Shown here piece by piece: positions 42,101-48,195 of a DNA stretch of 64,000 bases. Origin of the DNA: Temnopleurus reevesii (Eukaryota > Echinodermata > Echinoidea > Temnopleuroida > Temnopleuridae); assembly GCA_036244855.1 (NCBI GenBank), contig BQKZ01002489.1, positions 1-64,000 on the forward strand. Reading direction: 5' to 3'. A program made the translations under genes and the position numbers. Every line of letters starts with the position of its first letter. Position 1 is the stretch's first letter. The notes under the pieces were generated by a model. That model saw nothing but the letters and a program-made list of their open reading frames with translations. It ran no database searches and was not told the DNA's origin.

Positions 42101-45100
42101 AGGTATTTTCACAGTGCCTGAAGCTAATTTGAAAAAGGACTGAATACATGTTTGCAAAGCATTACTTATTGTTTGATTTTTAGATGCCACTTTTTGACAT
42201 ACTATTTTTCAGCTAGAAGAGGATTGTTTCCAATTCAATAATATTATGGATTGATAATAAAAATCAATAAATACATTGTACTTAAAATGTAGTATGTACA
42301 CTATAATTTTTAGTTCCCTTTTTGCAAAACTAAGTGCCAGGATGAGGAGTAAAATCAAAACTTAACCGTGAGCTATCACTTCCTGCACCTTAGCGCATAA
42401 CGTGAAGCACAGGTCTGACCAATACATAATATTACAGGTATATTGAGCTCTTAATAGACATACCAGGATTTTCAAAGTGTATGATTAATAATTGCTTTGT
42501 TGCTATTCATACTTAAACTACAAGTACAATGTAAAACAGTTAAAGGCTAATAATATTTATTCAAAAATACAAACATTTACAAAGAAATGATCCATAGTTT
42601 GAGGTTTAAGTTAAAGTTGTGTAATGAATGAGTGAAATACATGTATATGAAGATCTAAAAATGTCAATTTTAAAAATGAACTTGAAAATGAAACCATAAA
42701 TAGAGACATATTGTTGAGTCAATCGAGACTTGCATTTAGTGAAGGTCAAATGCTTTTTTTTTAAACTGAGCTCGTTTTGTTAGCCTACATGTAAATAAAA
42801 AAATGAAAGAAATACAAAATCAATAATCACTTTTCACAATTTGATCACTTTTTTTTTTGTTAGCATGATACTAGAATAAAATTAACAAAATAAAAAAAAT
42901 TGGCAATCACTCTTCCAAATTCCATCACTTTTCTCTTTTCCCCACTGCCCCGCTCCATCCCATTTAAACTTGATACTATAAAATGTCAAATGCAGAAGCC
43001 ATTACAGAAACTGAAATTTACCTCTATAGATCATTAACTATATAATCATATAATCAAATAATCTATATAATCATTAACATTTATTAGGACTTGCATCGAA
43101 CTTTAGATACTGTAATAATGACAAATTACGAACCTTCCTGATCATGTTGGTAGTCAGCATGAGTACATCTGTTCCTTCATGGAAGCTCTGAGCTGCTGCT
43201 AGGTACCCTATCCGCTTGAAGGTGAACTTAGGAGAGCTCATCACCTCGATGATGTTGAAAGCGGCCCAGCTGATGTCGTAACCAAGCATGTTTAGCTGTG
43301 AAAATAAAACAAATATATACCGGTATATTTTCTATATTGTAATTCAAGGGTAAACTTTATTTCAATATCATTTTGAAGTTCTTTAAAACAAATGAACATT
43401 TTTACATTTTCCGGACTTATAAAATACAAGTGCATACAGTACAATGTTGTCCTTTATAATTGTATTGAATGAATACTCTGTTTTATAATGGGAGTGGATT
43501 TACTATTTGCAAGAAGTCAAAAATCTTAGGGGTTGGGGGGGGGGGTATCCAGATGGCTTACAAAAATGAACTGGCAATGTGGTTTCTTTTTTCAGCGTTA
43601 CAGCAATTATCATTAGAACAGCAGGTATTATGATTATTTTTAGTTTTTAATGATACACACACAAAAATTTAAAGAAATTCATTAACAAGTCAAATGCCAA
43701 CTTGTAGAAAGATAACTTTTCAAATCCTGGACCCTATTGCATAAAAAGTTGCGTTTTAACGCAAGTCAGAAAATTAAACGCAACTAAATTTTCAACCAAT
43801 CAGGAGCGTGTATTTTTATGCAATAGGGCCCTGATCTGACAGGAGACTCGGGCCGTCCTAAGAGTCAACAACTACATGAGTGAAACTTAAATTGATTTAA
43901 TCCAGGGGGACTAGTTTTGTATCACATGTACACTGTACCCTTTTCCGTACTTAATCACACCCCTCTCACCCCTTCCCCCTCTCCTAAAAAATGAGTAATT
44001 CCTTTTGTTTTTGTTTTTATGTTCCTACAGGTGTGGGTACAAGTATTAACCTAGAAAAAAAATTGTGAATCGACTGCCCCCATCCAACTGAAACTCCTGA
44101 CCCACACCCCATTGACATTACAGATATATTGTACATATCATGTAGAAACTAGCTTACATAAATCAGCTTTGCCACTGCATTGGCCTTGACTGCAGTATTC
44201 TCCTGTCGAAGTTCTTGCTTGATCTCTTCCATACATGATGAAATGTATTTAGCCTGAGGGAGAAAATATAAACAACATAATATCAGTATAACTGTATCAA
44301 TCCATAATAATAATAACAATTATAATAATAGATGCAATTTATATAGCAAACATATTCACTCTGCACAAGGCGCTTTGCATATTACTAGTATACCCAATCA
44401 ATAGCCCCACCAGCCTGACACATTGATTAGGCCTACATGTAGTTGATATTCCATCAAGAATAATTTGGTCATCTTACCAAATTCCATAAACTCAAAAGGC
44501 AGCAACACATAAGGCAAGAATGGAACCAAGAAAAGTTTTACCTGATAAACATCTTTCTAAAAGTTACAAAGCAAATATGATGAAAGTGGTGAAAATATAT
44601 AGAATTTAACAATATTTTTCCAGAGCTGCCAACCAAAATCCGTATTTTTCTCCTATTTTACTTGCTTTTGGAGTACATTATTATTTGGCAATCAGTAATT
44701 AAGTAAGACATTGTTATGTCCACAATACCACCTTTTTGTCCCCTTGAATCAATGGCATCAGCTGGAAAGCATCTGGAAGCTATTTATAAGATCGAGAGGT
44801 ATGCCATTTTGTATAGCAGCAAAACATTCATTCGGTGGATGAAAAAGCATTTTTATGGGAGAAACAGGTGTGTTGGTTTATATTCTTCTTCGCCTGTAAA
44901 CTGATCTTGAATATCTATTCAATTCAACACTCCCTTGCTATGTGTAATAGAGTTGAAATGTGGAAAGGAATCCGTACTGGTTGGCAGCTATGTTTTTCAT
45001 AAAGTTTTAATCACTGGTGGCATCTCAAAAAATCCTGACTGGGTCAATATTTGTTGAGCAGTACACCTCAAATGCAATTTGCAATACCATGATAAAAATT

Positions 45101-46154
45101 TGTTGAATTAAAAAAAAAATAGTTATATTTTTTTAATGAGGAACTGCAAAAATTTGCTCCGCTATTCCTCAGTAATTTTGTTCCCATTCTGAAGAAAAAA
45201 ACTTGTGCTAGATGGCTCGCTTCAAAGGGTGGGAAATGGAGCAGCGAGGGATGGGAGCGGGCAAGGAGCATCACACATCCAAGACAACGGGGGGAGGGCG
45301 TGCTGAGCGAATACACATACATTCTGGTATTTTAGACTTTTTAAGACTATATGAGCTGTAGTTAGAATACTTATCTTTATTATTATTATTGGTATAGTTT
45401 CATACTGCCAATATTGTCCCTTTTCTTTGTGACATGTGTTTTTTTTTCTTTTTTGATGTTCCAGATTACATGCAATTGCAACAAATGCGGGCATCTCGTG
45501 AAATAAGCCACGTCTCTAATTGCGTACGAAGTCTATGGAGATTCAATGAGTCCACCGTCATTGACCAAATGAACGCAAGTCTCTGGAACTTGGAAGGGTG
45601 GACTATTTCACGAAAACGTCCAAATGCGCGTTTCAGTGATTCATTTTTCGAAGTTCTCATTCAAATGAATCATGTCGCCGAGCCTGGCCAGCCTCGCTAA
45701 GTAGTGCATGTGAATATGCAGTGTAAAAAATGGCTGACGATTAGCGATCAATATTTCGTTCGACATTGCATTGCTGCCAATTTGGCAGCATCACCAGCTC
45801 ACTTCATCATTTGATTTTGATTTCATTATCATTTTTCAATTTCAGTCATCGCGTTCCCATCCCTCCACCTCTATTTCACTTTTCTATTCTACGTAGTAAG
45901 GAGCATTATGTATTCTACATTACATCTTCTACGCTTTCATACATGTGTGCAGACATTATCTGAAAATGATCTCAATTCTAATAAGACACAAACATCACCC
46001 ATCAACAACACACTGACAATAACATGACTGAAATTCTAAAATGTTTTCTTACTTCGTTATCCTTATTGCTGCGAATTCCTCTCACTAAATCCTGCAGATT
46101 CTTCTCAAAAACCCTCTCAAGGCTCCCTTTCACCTTCTTCAGTGTGACAGCCAT
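8150..46154 (-). CDS. AP3D1: AP-3 adaptor complex subunit delta (31 coding exons)
   Basis: Large delta-adaptin of AP-3, which with beta3, mu3 and sigma3 sorts membrane cargo from endosomes/TGN to lysosomes and lysosome-related organelles. Coding exons, 5' to 3': 46053-46154, 44158-44253, 43134-43295, 41645-41752 (or 39645-39752), 38804-38869, 38134-38197, 37209-37348, 36682-36755, 35401-35450, 34313-34341, 30298-30346, 29591-29736, 28862-29010, 28215-28341, 27463-27645, 26292-26447, 25690-25835, 25071-25163, 24188-24408, 17137-17297, 16374-16453, 15565-15736, 14876-15055, 13601-13717, 12558-12689, 12088-12135, 11566-11703, 10917-11057 (or 10703-10843), 9667-9752, 8903-9110, 8150-8245. All junctions are GT-AG and keep frame, giving 1,239 aa. 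Trunk about 1-570, Lys-rich hinge about 616-1001, ear about 1002-1239. Motifs include NLQDLVRGIR, LGYDISWAAFNIIEVMS, FKLMTSSTNNW, ELNPVAPKAQKKVPVPEG. No other family fits. Confidence 0.97.
8702..8816 (-). pseudogene. Duplicated 3' half of AP3D1 exon 30
   Basis: Reads MAVVERVERTASL, SSCSIKGHQVCVLLKTM and then a GTAAGG donor, like exon 30 (8903-9110), but loses homology 5' of a VCFSHM stretch (one codon shorter than VCFFSHM). No acceptor or upstream half is present, so it cannot act as a normal exon. A still more degraded third echo (GAGAGAAAAAAATTACAGACTCTAACC) lies near 8583-8625. Confidence 0.75.
9421..9599. mobile_element. GGGGGTGTTG-family MITE (copy 2)
   Basis: Starts TAGGGAATGTTGCTCAAAAT and ends ATTTTGAACAACACCCCATA. 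The body matches copy 1 (GTAACACACATTTT, TGATTTTGATTGG, TTCCGATCAACTGCAA). It lies in AP3D1 intron 29. Confidence 0.7.
9809..10020. repeat. Dispersed repeat with TTTATAGCGCC...CAAGGCGCA head
   Basis: Begins AATAATAATGCCATTTTTATAGCGCC and CTGTGGAGTGCTCAAGGCGCA. Related AT-repeat plus AAGGCGCTTTG words occur at 44300-44390, and in the opposite sense at 56260-56350. This resembles the 3' end of tRNA-derived SINE or LINE families widespread in marine invertebrates. The assignment is by recalled pattern only. Confidence 0.5.
10449..10690. mobile_element. MITE with TGGGTGACTTCAAGTA inverted ends, inserted in AP3D1 intron 28
   Basis: TGGGTGACTTCAAGTACGGTG at the left end is mirrored by CACCATACTTGAAGTCACCCA at the right, bounding 242 bp. 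The interior is rich in CCAACACC/GGTGTTG words. The neighbouring duplicate (10856-10917) shows the same flank uninterrupted: GAGGAACACA directly followed by ATGATTACATACC. This is therefore a clean insertion with its empty site close by. Confidence 0.85.
10703..10843 (-). CDS. AP3D1: AP3D1 exon 28b: second complete copy of an ear exon
   Basis: It has 47 codons with an acceptor (TTTCCCAG) and a donor (GTATGT), phase 0 at both ends. It encodes exactly the same peptide as exon 28a (10917-11057), AGSSQHDGVKVPFQLPPEAS onward to LTYMVK. The two differ at seven third-codon positions, all silent. Either this is a real duplicate exon or it is the other haplotype left in the assembly. Including both copies would insert 47 residues without a frameshift. 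Confidence 0.75.
10917..11057 (-). CDS. AP3D1: AP3D1 exon 28a: ear exon
   Basis: Acceptor TTTTCCCAG, 47 codons, donor GTATGT, phase 0-0. It contains DGVKVPFQLPPEASNEGQFAF and TMPQKLKGTLTY, matching the conserved delta-ear segment. It is the 5' member of the pair in transcript order and is joined to exon 27 (11566-11703). Confidence 0.9.
12558..25163 (-). CDS. AP3D1: AP3D1 charged hinge block (exons 18-25)
   Basis: Exon 18 (25071-25163): LDLDKWINRPPSDSSDEE. Exon 19 (24188-24408): YEELDEDELEKRREARRVEQ and IPVAQIDLTVPLHVPG. Exon 20 (17137-17297): KKKHRKHKKGKRGR and AHQVDIVEEEMPE. Exon 21 (16374-16453): DPHRALDIDLE. Exon 22 (15565-15736): LPVRVHRN and a KEKEREKTKKPSKDKKK tail. Exon 23 (14876-15055): acidic, then a Pro/Ala-rich run. 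Exon 24 (13601-13717): DDLSFWLSQDAPAPPAP. Exon 25 (12558-12689): Lys-rich. The alternation of Lys clusters and acidic segments is typical of the delta hinge; EEMPE, RALDIDL and QVDIV are shared with vertebrates (recalled). All phases agree. Confidence 0.93.
14325..14462. mobile_element. GGGGGTGTTG-family MITE, degraded copy
   Basis: GGGATATTGCTAGGAACTTGC at the left and AAGTTCTAGCAACAC at the right are inverted, with CAATCAATTGAAAGTTGCAG and ATTATTGTTTCATGCAT between them. It lies in AP3D1 intron 23. Confidence 0.5.
15783..16072. repeat. Degenerate ATC microsatellite
   Basis: CATCATCATCA-rich stretch with many interruptions in the intron between exons 22 and 21 of AP3D1. No coding function is supported. 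Confidence 0.8.
19136..20045. repeat. Tandem duplication of about 0.45 kb inside the exon 19/20 intron
   Basis: Two copies (roughly 19136-19545 and 19605-20045) share GCACATGCATTGCTTT, AAATCTACCCTCATGCCCCTTC, AACTCCGGAACAG and an especially conserved block ending CACCAAGAAGGTGGCAAGTC. The conserved block includes a small hairpin (CTTGC...GCAAG). One minus-strand frame of the block is open in both copies (NQDEED...KQTCHLLGGASSDY...VPELPSCNCMY), but no flanking splice sites are convincing. Confidence 0.7.
20872..21023. mobile_element. MITE with TGGGTTGTGTTT inverted ends
   Basis: TGGGTTGTGTTT at 20872-20883 is mirrored by AAAACACAACCCA at 21012-21023, bounding 152 bp with no coding frame. A possible related end (ATAAAATGCAACCCAG) is at about 28655. 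Confidence 0.7.
22301..22348 (-). CDS. AP3D1: Candidate 48-nt cassette exon of AP3D1 carrying a PPxY motif
   Basis: In the 6.9-kb intron between exons 19 and 20, a TGTGTAG acceptor preceded by a CACTAAC branch-point-like word is followed by 48 nt and a GTGACT donor. The phase is 1 in and 1 out, matching exon 19's end and exon 20's start. Inclusion adds MKKGRPKPPAYDDIP to the hinge. The sequence contains a basic KKGRPK patch and PPAY, a WW-domain/NEDD4-type ligand. The polypyrimidine tract is weak, as expected of a regulated exon. Short open segments can occur by chance, so this needs transcript support. Confidence 0.45.
23098..23289. repeat. Direct duplication across a single N (23194)
   Basis: Sequence from 23098 (ATGCAAAAGTTAAATCTG) to GGATAAAATGGAG at 23193 is repeated from 23195 (ATGCAAAGGTTAAATCTG) to GGATAAAATGGA at about 23289, with two or three substitutions. 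The N sits exactly at the junction, so this is most simply an unmerged contig overlap. Confidence 0.85.
24660..24870. repeat. ATC microsatellite in AP3D1 intron 18
   Basis: Imperfect CATCATCATTA repeats between exons 18 and 19. Isoleucine-rich and methionine-rich frames through it are repeat artefacts. Confidence 0.85.
25513..25607 (-). pseudogene. Duplicated 3' part of AP3D1 exon 17
   Basis: Reads AEELADLFVGELNPVAPKAQ and KKVPVPEG to a GTAAG donor, like exon 17 (25690-25835), with mainly silent differences. The 5' half of the exon is missing. The only nearby acceptor (GGTTCAG at 25610) is in phase 1, whereas exon 16 ends in phase 0, so inclusion would break the frame. Confidence 0.8.
25690..46154 (-). 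CDS. AP3D1: AP3D1 adaptin trunk block (exons 1-17)
   Basis: Alpha-solenoid (HEAT-like) N-terminal adaptin domain. In order: NLQDLVRGIRSNKDNE, AKYISSCMEEIKQELRQE, LGYDISWAAFNIIEVMS and FKRIGYLAAAQSFHEGTD, the exon-4 variants, RPYIRKKAVLLMYKIFLK, FPRLKEKLEDPDPG, VNVICELARKNPRNYLSLAP and FKLMTSSTNNWMLIKIIKL, LEPRLGKKLLEPL, TSAMSLLYECINTVIS, LCVQKLRILIEDSDQN, KYLGLLAMSKILKTHPKSV, RLRALDLLYGM, KNLMEIVKKLMIHVDKAEG, YVSILVELTRIEGTKHGNL, NGICEVLYAAAWIVGEFPEY, GIYVQNILKLYSNIL, ELNPVAPKAQKKVPVPEG. These follow the vertebrate delta trunk almost without gaps. The trunk packs against sigma3 and beta3/mu3 and contacts Arf1 at the membrane (established for AP-3/AP-1). Confidence 0.96.
26292..26447 (-). CDS. 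AP3D1: AP3D1 exon 16: intact member of a four-copy exon array
   Basis: TTTTTCCAG acceptor, 52 codons (GIYVQNILKLYSNILVKMEE ... FAESADLEVQER), GTAAGT donor, phase 0-0. It is the only copy with the AESADLEVQER end and donor, so it is the one that can be spliced productively to exon 17. In transcript order it comes last, after three upstream truncated copies. Confidence 0.92.
26496..27026 (-). pseudogene. Three truncated tandem copies of AP3D1 exon 16 plus a fragment
   Basis: Copies at 26901-27026, 26724-26846 and 26549-26670, with a fragment at 26496-26541, are spaced about 176-180 bp. Each full copy keeps an AG acceptor and GIYVQNILKLYSNILVKM, then runs through LLIEKLPSF (LLIKKLPSF in one) into TTTTGATCAT instead of AESADLEVQER. 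In two copies this leads straight to an in-frame TGA; the third reads about 17 codons further. Coding changes have accumulated (MVENEGKEDG, MEDNEGKED, and an extra codon in GKQDVVLQVTQ). Used as exons they would truncate the protein. Confidence 0.85.
27189..27462 (-). pseudogene. Two 137-bp tandem copies of the 3' half of AP3D1 exon 15
   Basis: Units 27189-27325 and 27326-27462 are virtually identical to each other and to 27463 onward. Each contains the YAAAWIVGEFPEYLDQPQTT and HRVTILPGHIQ coding stretch, the GTGAG donor and the first bases of the intron, but no acceptor. The single N at 27190 after a poly-T run marks a contig join inside the first unit, so copy number here may be an assembly effect. 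Confidence 0.85.
27463..27645 (-). CDS. AP3D1: AP3D1 exon 15 (complete)
   Basis: Acceptor ACACTATAG, 61 codons, donor GTGAG, phase 0-0. Contains QRNGICEVLYAAAWIVGEF and HRVTILPGHIQ, highly conserved trunk segments. It is the only copy with both splice sites. Confidence 0.93.
30347..34312 (-). other. AP3D1 intron 10, 4 kb without recognised gene
   Basis: AT-rich sequence with only short chance open frames. The one structured item I see is the palindromic element at 33631-33776. No exon-like segment with paired splice sites and conserved AP3D1 sequence was found, and exon 10 joins exon 11 directly in phase. Confidence 0.6.
33631..33776. mobile_element. Foldback MITE with CCCGTAACATAA inverted ends
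   Basis: The first 32 bases (GGCCCGTAACATAAAGGTTT then GCGATTAATTGC) pair with the last 32 (GCGATTAATCGCAAACCGTT then ATGTTACGGGGC) with about three mismatches, a 146-bp hairpin-forming element with AATTGATCGCAAA words inside. A partial relative may lie at 63925-63990. Confidence 0.8.
34313..34341 (-). CDS. AP3D1: AP3D1 exon 10: 29-nt microexon
   Basis: GTCTTCAG acceptor, 29 nt coding the last two bases of a glycine codon plus MPDHSASIQ, then GTAAAT. It fits phase 1 in and phase 0 out and supplies the conserved GMPxHSASIQ linker expected before LCVQKLRIL. It is flanked by introns of about 1.1 and 4 kb. Confidence 0.9.
35140..35228. mobile_element. GGGGGTGTTG-family MITE, truncated copy
   Basis: CATGAAACAATGAATTGGGATTG, GTGCCAATCAACT and CTTTCTAGCAACACCC match the right half of the family. 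The left end is missing. Confidence 0.45.
37811..37855. other. Assembly gap (45 Ns) followed by a C17 run
   Basis: Undetermined bases at 37811-37855 abut a run of 17 C at 37856-37872. It lies in AP3D1 intron 6; the flanking exons join in frame, so no coding sequence appears lost. Confidence 0.95.
39645..39752 (-). CDS. AP3D1: AP3D1 exon 4b: alternative, probably mutually exclusive, trunk exon
   Basis: TAG acceptor, 36 codons, GTGAGT donor, phase 0-0: DINSVSQYEAGVAMTGLACF then TSPDIARDLANDLMSL. It is the same length and phase as exon 4a (41645-41752), and 23 of 36 residues are identical. Both variants look equally like the single vertebrate exon (recalled), and substitutions are spread as in a functional sequence with an intact frame and splice sites. 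Exon 3 (ends ...MIRK) and exon 5 (starts MASTRPY) can join either one. It lies 3' of 4a, with a 1.9-kb intron between them. Confidence 0.85.
41645..41752 (-). CDS. AP3D1: AP3D1 exon 4a: alternative, probably mutually exclusive, trunk exon
   Basis: CATTCAG acceptor, 36 codons, GTAAGT donor, phase 0-0: DLNSHNQYETGTAITGLACI then LTPDLAHDLANDIMAL. It pairs with exon 4b (39645-39752). The swapped segment corresponds to about residues 121-156, one HEAT-like unit of the trunk, so the choice would alter a helical face without changing protein length. Confidence 0.88.
41849..41905 (-). pseudogene. Decayed fragment of AP3D1 exon 4a
   Basis: Upstream of exon 4a, sequence matching its 5' end (GATCTGAAAAGCCACAACCA on the minus strand) occurs with its flanking intron (GGGGACCCAGAGATT words repeated at 41808 and 41958). 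The acceptor AG is lost and the reading frame is changed, so it is a dead partial duplicate. Confidence 0.6.
43134..43295 (-). CDS. AP3D1: AP3D1 exon 3: highly conserved adaptin trunk segment
   Basis: TTTTCACAG acceptor, 54 codons (LNMLGYDISWAAFNIIEVMS ... HEGTDVLMLTTNMIRK), phase 0-0. The GYDISWAAFNIIEVMS and FKRIGYLAA blocks are diagnostic of delta-adaptin among large adaptins. The next splice is the 4a/4b choice. Confidence 0.95.
43729..43831. mobile_element. MITE with CCCTATTGCATAAAAA inverted ends
   Basis: GGACCCTATTGCATAAAAA on the left mirrors TTTTTATGCAATAGGGCCC on the right. Inner words (TTGCGTTTTAACGCAA, TTAAACGCAACT) are also inverted. About 103 bp in AP3D1 intron 2. Confidence 0.75.
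44300..44390 (-). repeat. SINE-like 3' end, minus orientation
   Basis: AATAATAATAACAATTATAATAATA followed by TTTATATAGCAAAC and GCACAAGGCGCTTTG. This is the reverse of the tail seen at about 56260-56350, and belongs to the AT-repeat-ended family of tRNA-derived SINEs. Located in AP3D1 intron 1. Confidence 0.5.
45497..45612. repeat. Short inverted repeat in AP3D1 intron 1
   Basis: CGTGAAATAAGCCAC at 45497-45511 matches the reverse complement of 45598-45612 at 13 of 15 positions. The block is more CpG-rich than its surroundings and carries an 88-codon plus-strand open frame that looks fortuitous. It may be an old MITE. Confidence 0.4.
46053..46154 (-). CDS. AP3D1: AP3D1 exon 1 with start codon
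   Basis: ATG at 46154 in the context CATCAAGATGGCTGTC, then 34 codons (MAVTLKKVKGSLERVFEKNL ... SNKDNE) to a GTAAGA donor. VKGSLERVFEKNLQDLVRGIR aligns with the N-terminus of delta-adaptin, so the start is well fixed. The CAAGATGGCTG around the ATG resembles a YY1 site, a common arrangement in housekeeping genes. Confidence 0.94.
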
Positions 46155-46376
46155 CTTGATGTTTCGGCTAATCCTAATTAACCATCAAAATATGGAAACA
46201 AAGGCGATGATTATTACAATGTTTGGGTCACCATATTTTCTGCTGGTTCATCGCCATGTCCAGCATATGTGCACAAATTACATTATCGTCAATGCAAAAC
46301 TGTGTGTGTAGTGTATCGCAATTTCCCATTGAGGCGTGTACAGAGCGATCGGCGACGGCATCGCTGGTAGGCAAAT

Positions 46377-46386
46377 GTCACGTGAC
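46377..46386. promoter_or_regulatory. CLEAR/E-box palindrome GTCACGTGAC upstream of AP3D1
   Basis: The exact 10-bp CLEAR consensus bound by TFEB/MITF-family bHLH-ZIP factors lies 223 bp upstream of the AP3D1 ATG. It overlaps a TGACGT half-CRE (46383-46388), and a GACACGTCAC word follows at 46398-46407. The site is in a locally GC-rich stretch consistent with the AP3D1 promoter. Function is inferred. Confidence 0.6.
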
Positions 46387-46515
46387 GTAGCAGACGGGAC
46401 ACGTCACACCCCTCTGAGCATCATTTTATCATTTTTTGACGAACTTTCTATTTTTAAAAATATATCGCAATACTTAAGCCCCCCCCCCCCCCCTTCCGCC
46501 CAAAGAAGGGTATTC

Positions 46516-46790
46516 AAATATTGATGAGGACATTATGGGGCTAGATTTACTGTAAGACGGGGGAGTAAAATTATGTTGTATTTTTTCTAACTGAATTTAG
46601 TTTTAACTTGTAAATTAATTTTGTATGGATCATCACCCTGTAAGTTTTATTTTTTATTTAAAACTTAATTGATGATCCAGACACTTCATAGTTTTTATGT
46701 AATTTATTTCTCTTGTTAGATATGGTTATGTCTTGATTTACTTGTTTTTATTGGAAGTGATAAATAAATTTCAATTTCAATTTCAATAAT
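46516..46790 (+). repeat. LINE-like 3' tail in the divergent intergenic region
   Basis: AT-rich stretch ending GATAAATAAATTTCAATTTCAATTTCAA, the repeated-tail style of CR1/L2-type non-LTR elements. A similar tail (AATTGAATTGAATTG) is at about 58378. No reverse transcriptase sequence is visible. Confidence 0.45.
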
Positions 46791-47274
46791 TGCGGGAAAT
46801 GCCTTGCCGCCGTTGTGGGATATAAAATTTATGTTTTAGGATTGATCTTTAAAGGCTTAATCCATTTGTCGAAACCCTCGACCCGAGGTCGGTCGGTAGT
46901 GCGTTTGGTTTTTCTTTGTCTTTTGTTGGTAGTTATATGAATATTTCAATCTGTATACCTTTATACAAACTTTTTATGTTGTTTAACTTCATATTTCATA
47001 GTTCATATTTTATGTATTATTTGGTGGCAGCATCACATAAGACTCTGTTCTTTCTAGCTGTCTCCTCATTCGATTTTATTTGTATATTTTACCTTGTATA
47101 TGAAATTGGTTTTTACTTTTGAATGAAATGAATATGAATCGAATTGAATCGAAATGGATCACATGAAGTTGAACTATTGCATAGAGCTGCGTATAGACAT
47201 AATTATAGGGGATTCCTCTGTGACCCTCATATTCAAATGAGATATGATGATGGCGGTGCCGAATGGTGGCCCAG

Positions 47275-47372
47275 TGGTGGTGATGACGACGACGATAATG
47301 ATAAATGATGATGAAGATGATGATAATGATGATGATGATAAATGATGATGGTGATGATAAATGATGATGATT

Positions 47373-47426
<54 letters not shown>

Positions 47427-47450
47427 ATGAGGACGACGATCAAATGATAA

Positions 47451-47521
<71 letters not shown>

Positions 47522-47625
47522 GATGATAAATGATGATAAATGATCGATGATGATGATGATGATGATGATGATGGTGGTGGTGATGATGCTGATAAATGAT
47601 GATGATATGATGATTATGATGGTGA
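47275..47625. repeat. GAT microsatellite between AP3D1 and UROD
   Basis: About 350 bp of (GAT)n with AAATGAT and GGTGAT variants, in the spacer between the divergent genes. A shorter (GAT)n tract follows at 47917-47972. Polyisoleucine and polyaspartate frames through it are artefacts. Confidence 0.95.
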
Positions 47626-47929
47626 TGATGATCAGGCAGAAGCCGAGCGGGTAACCCCCGTAAAAAGATTGATAAAGGAAATTAAATGAAAGTAAGAGGG
47701 GCGACACCCCCCCCCCCAAAAAAAACAACCCAAAACAAACAAACAACAACCAAAAAAAAAAAAAAATAGATGCATCAAATAACAACATAATTGTAGACTT
47801 ATAAGTACGGGTACGATATTAAAATATATTAAGTAAACCCGTCAGGACTTTTTTTCTGATTTTGAGCGAGCGGAACGTAGTTGCATAAGTTGAAAATGCT
47901 CAACACATATTTCTCCCCATGATGATGAC

Positions 47930-47969
<40 letters not shown>

Positions 47970-48099
47970 ACGACGAGGTCGCCTAATGAGCTTGTAATAT
48001 TTCAGCCCCAAATTGGCCTCCCCTTCTCCAATTCAGGCGCGCACCATGGGGGGNGTCTCTCATTTTTTTCTTAACCCTCTCAAGTTTAATATTTCGAAA

Positions 48100-48195
48100 G
48101 GTGGGCGTGGTCGTTCAATGCGGCTTATTGACGCGTTTGAAGGATTTTGGTGGAATCGAGGTTGTAAAATCAAAATGGCAGCCCCCATGGACCAT
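48100..48195 (+). promoter_or_regulatory. UROD promoter-proximal region
   Basis: Just upstream of the UROD ATG are GGTGGGCGTGG (48102-48112, a GC/CACCC box of Sp1/KLF type) and a moderately GC-rich stretch. The start codon sits in TCAAAATGGCAGCC, which resembles a YY1 element. No TATA box is evident. A single N at 48054 shows that this promoter contains a sequence join. Confidence 0.4.

Noticed and set aside
45434..45700. 88-codon plus-strand frame in AP3D1 intron 1
   Set aside because: It covers an imperfect inverted repeat, has a comparably open reverse frame, and shows no recognisable protein similarity.
47174..47788. 204-codon minus-strand open frame, the longest in the window
   Set aside because: It is polyisoleucine/serine read through the GAT repeat and is a repeat artefact.
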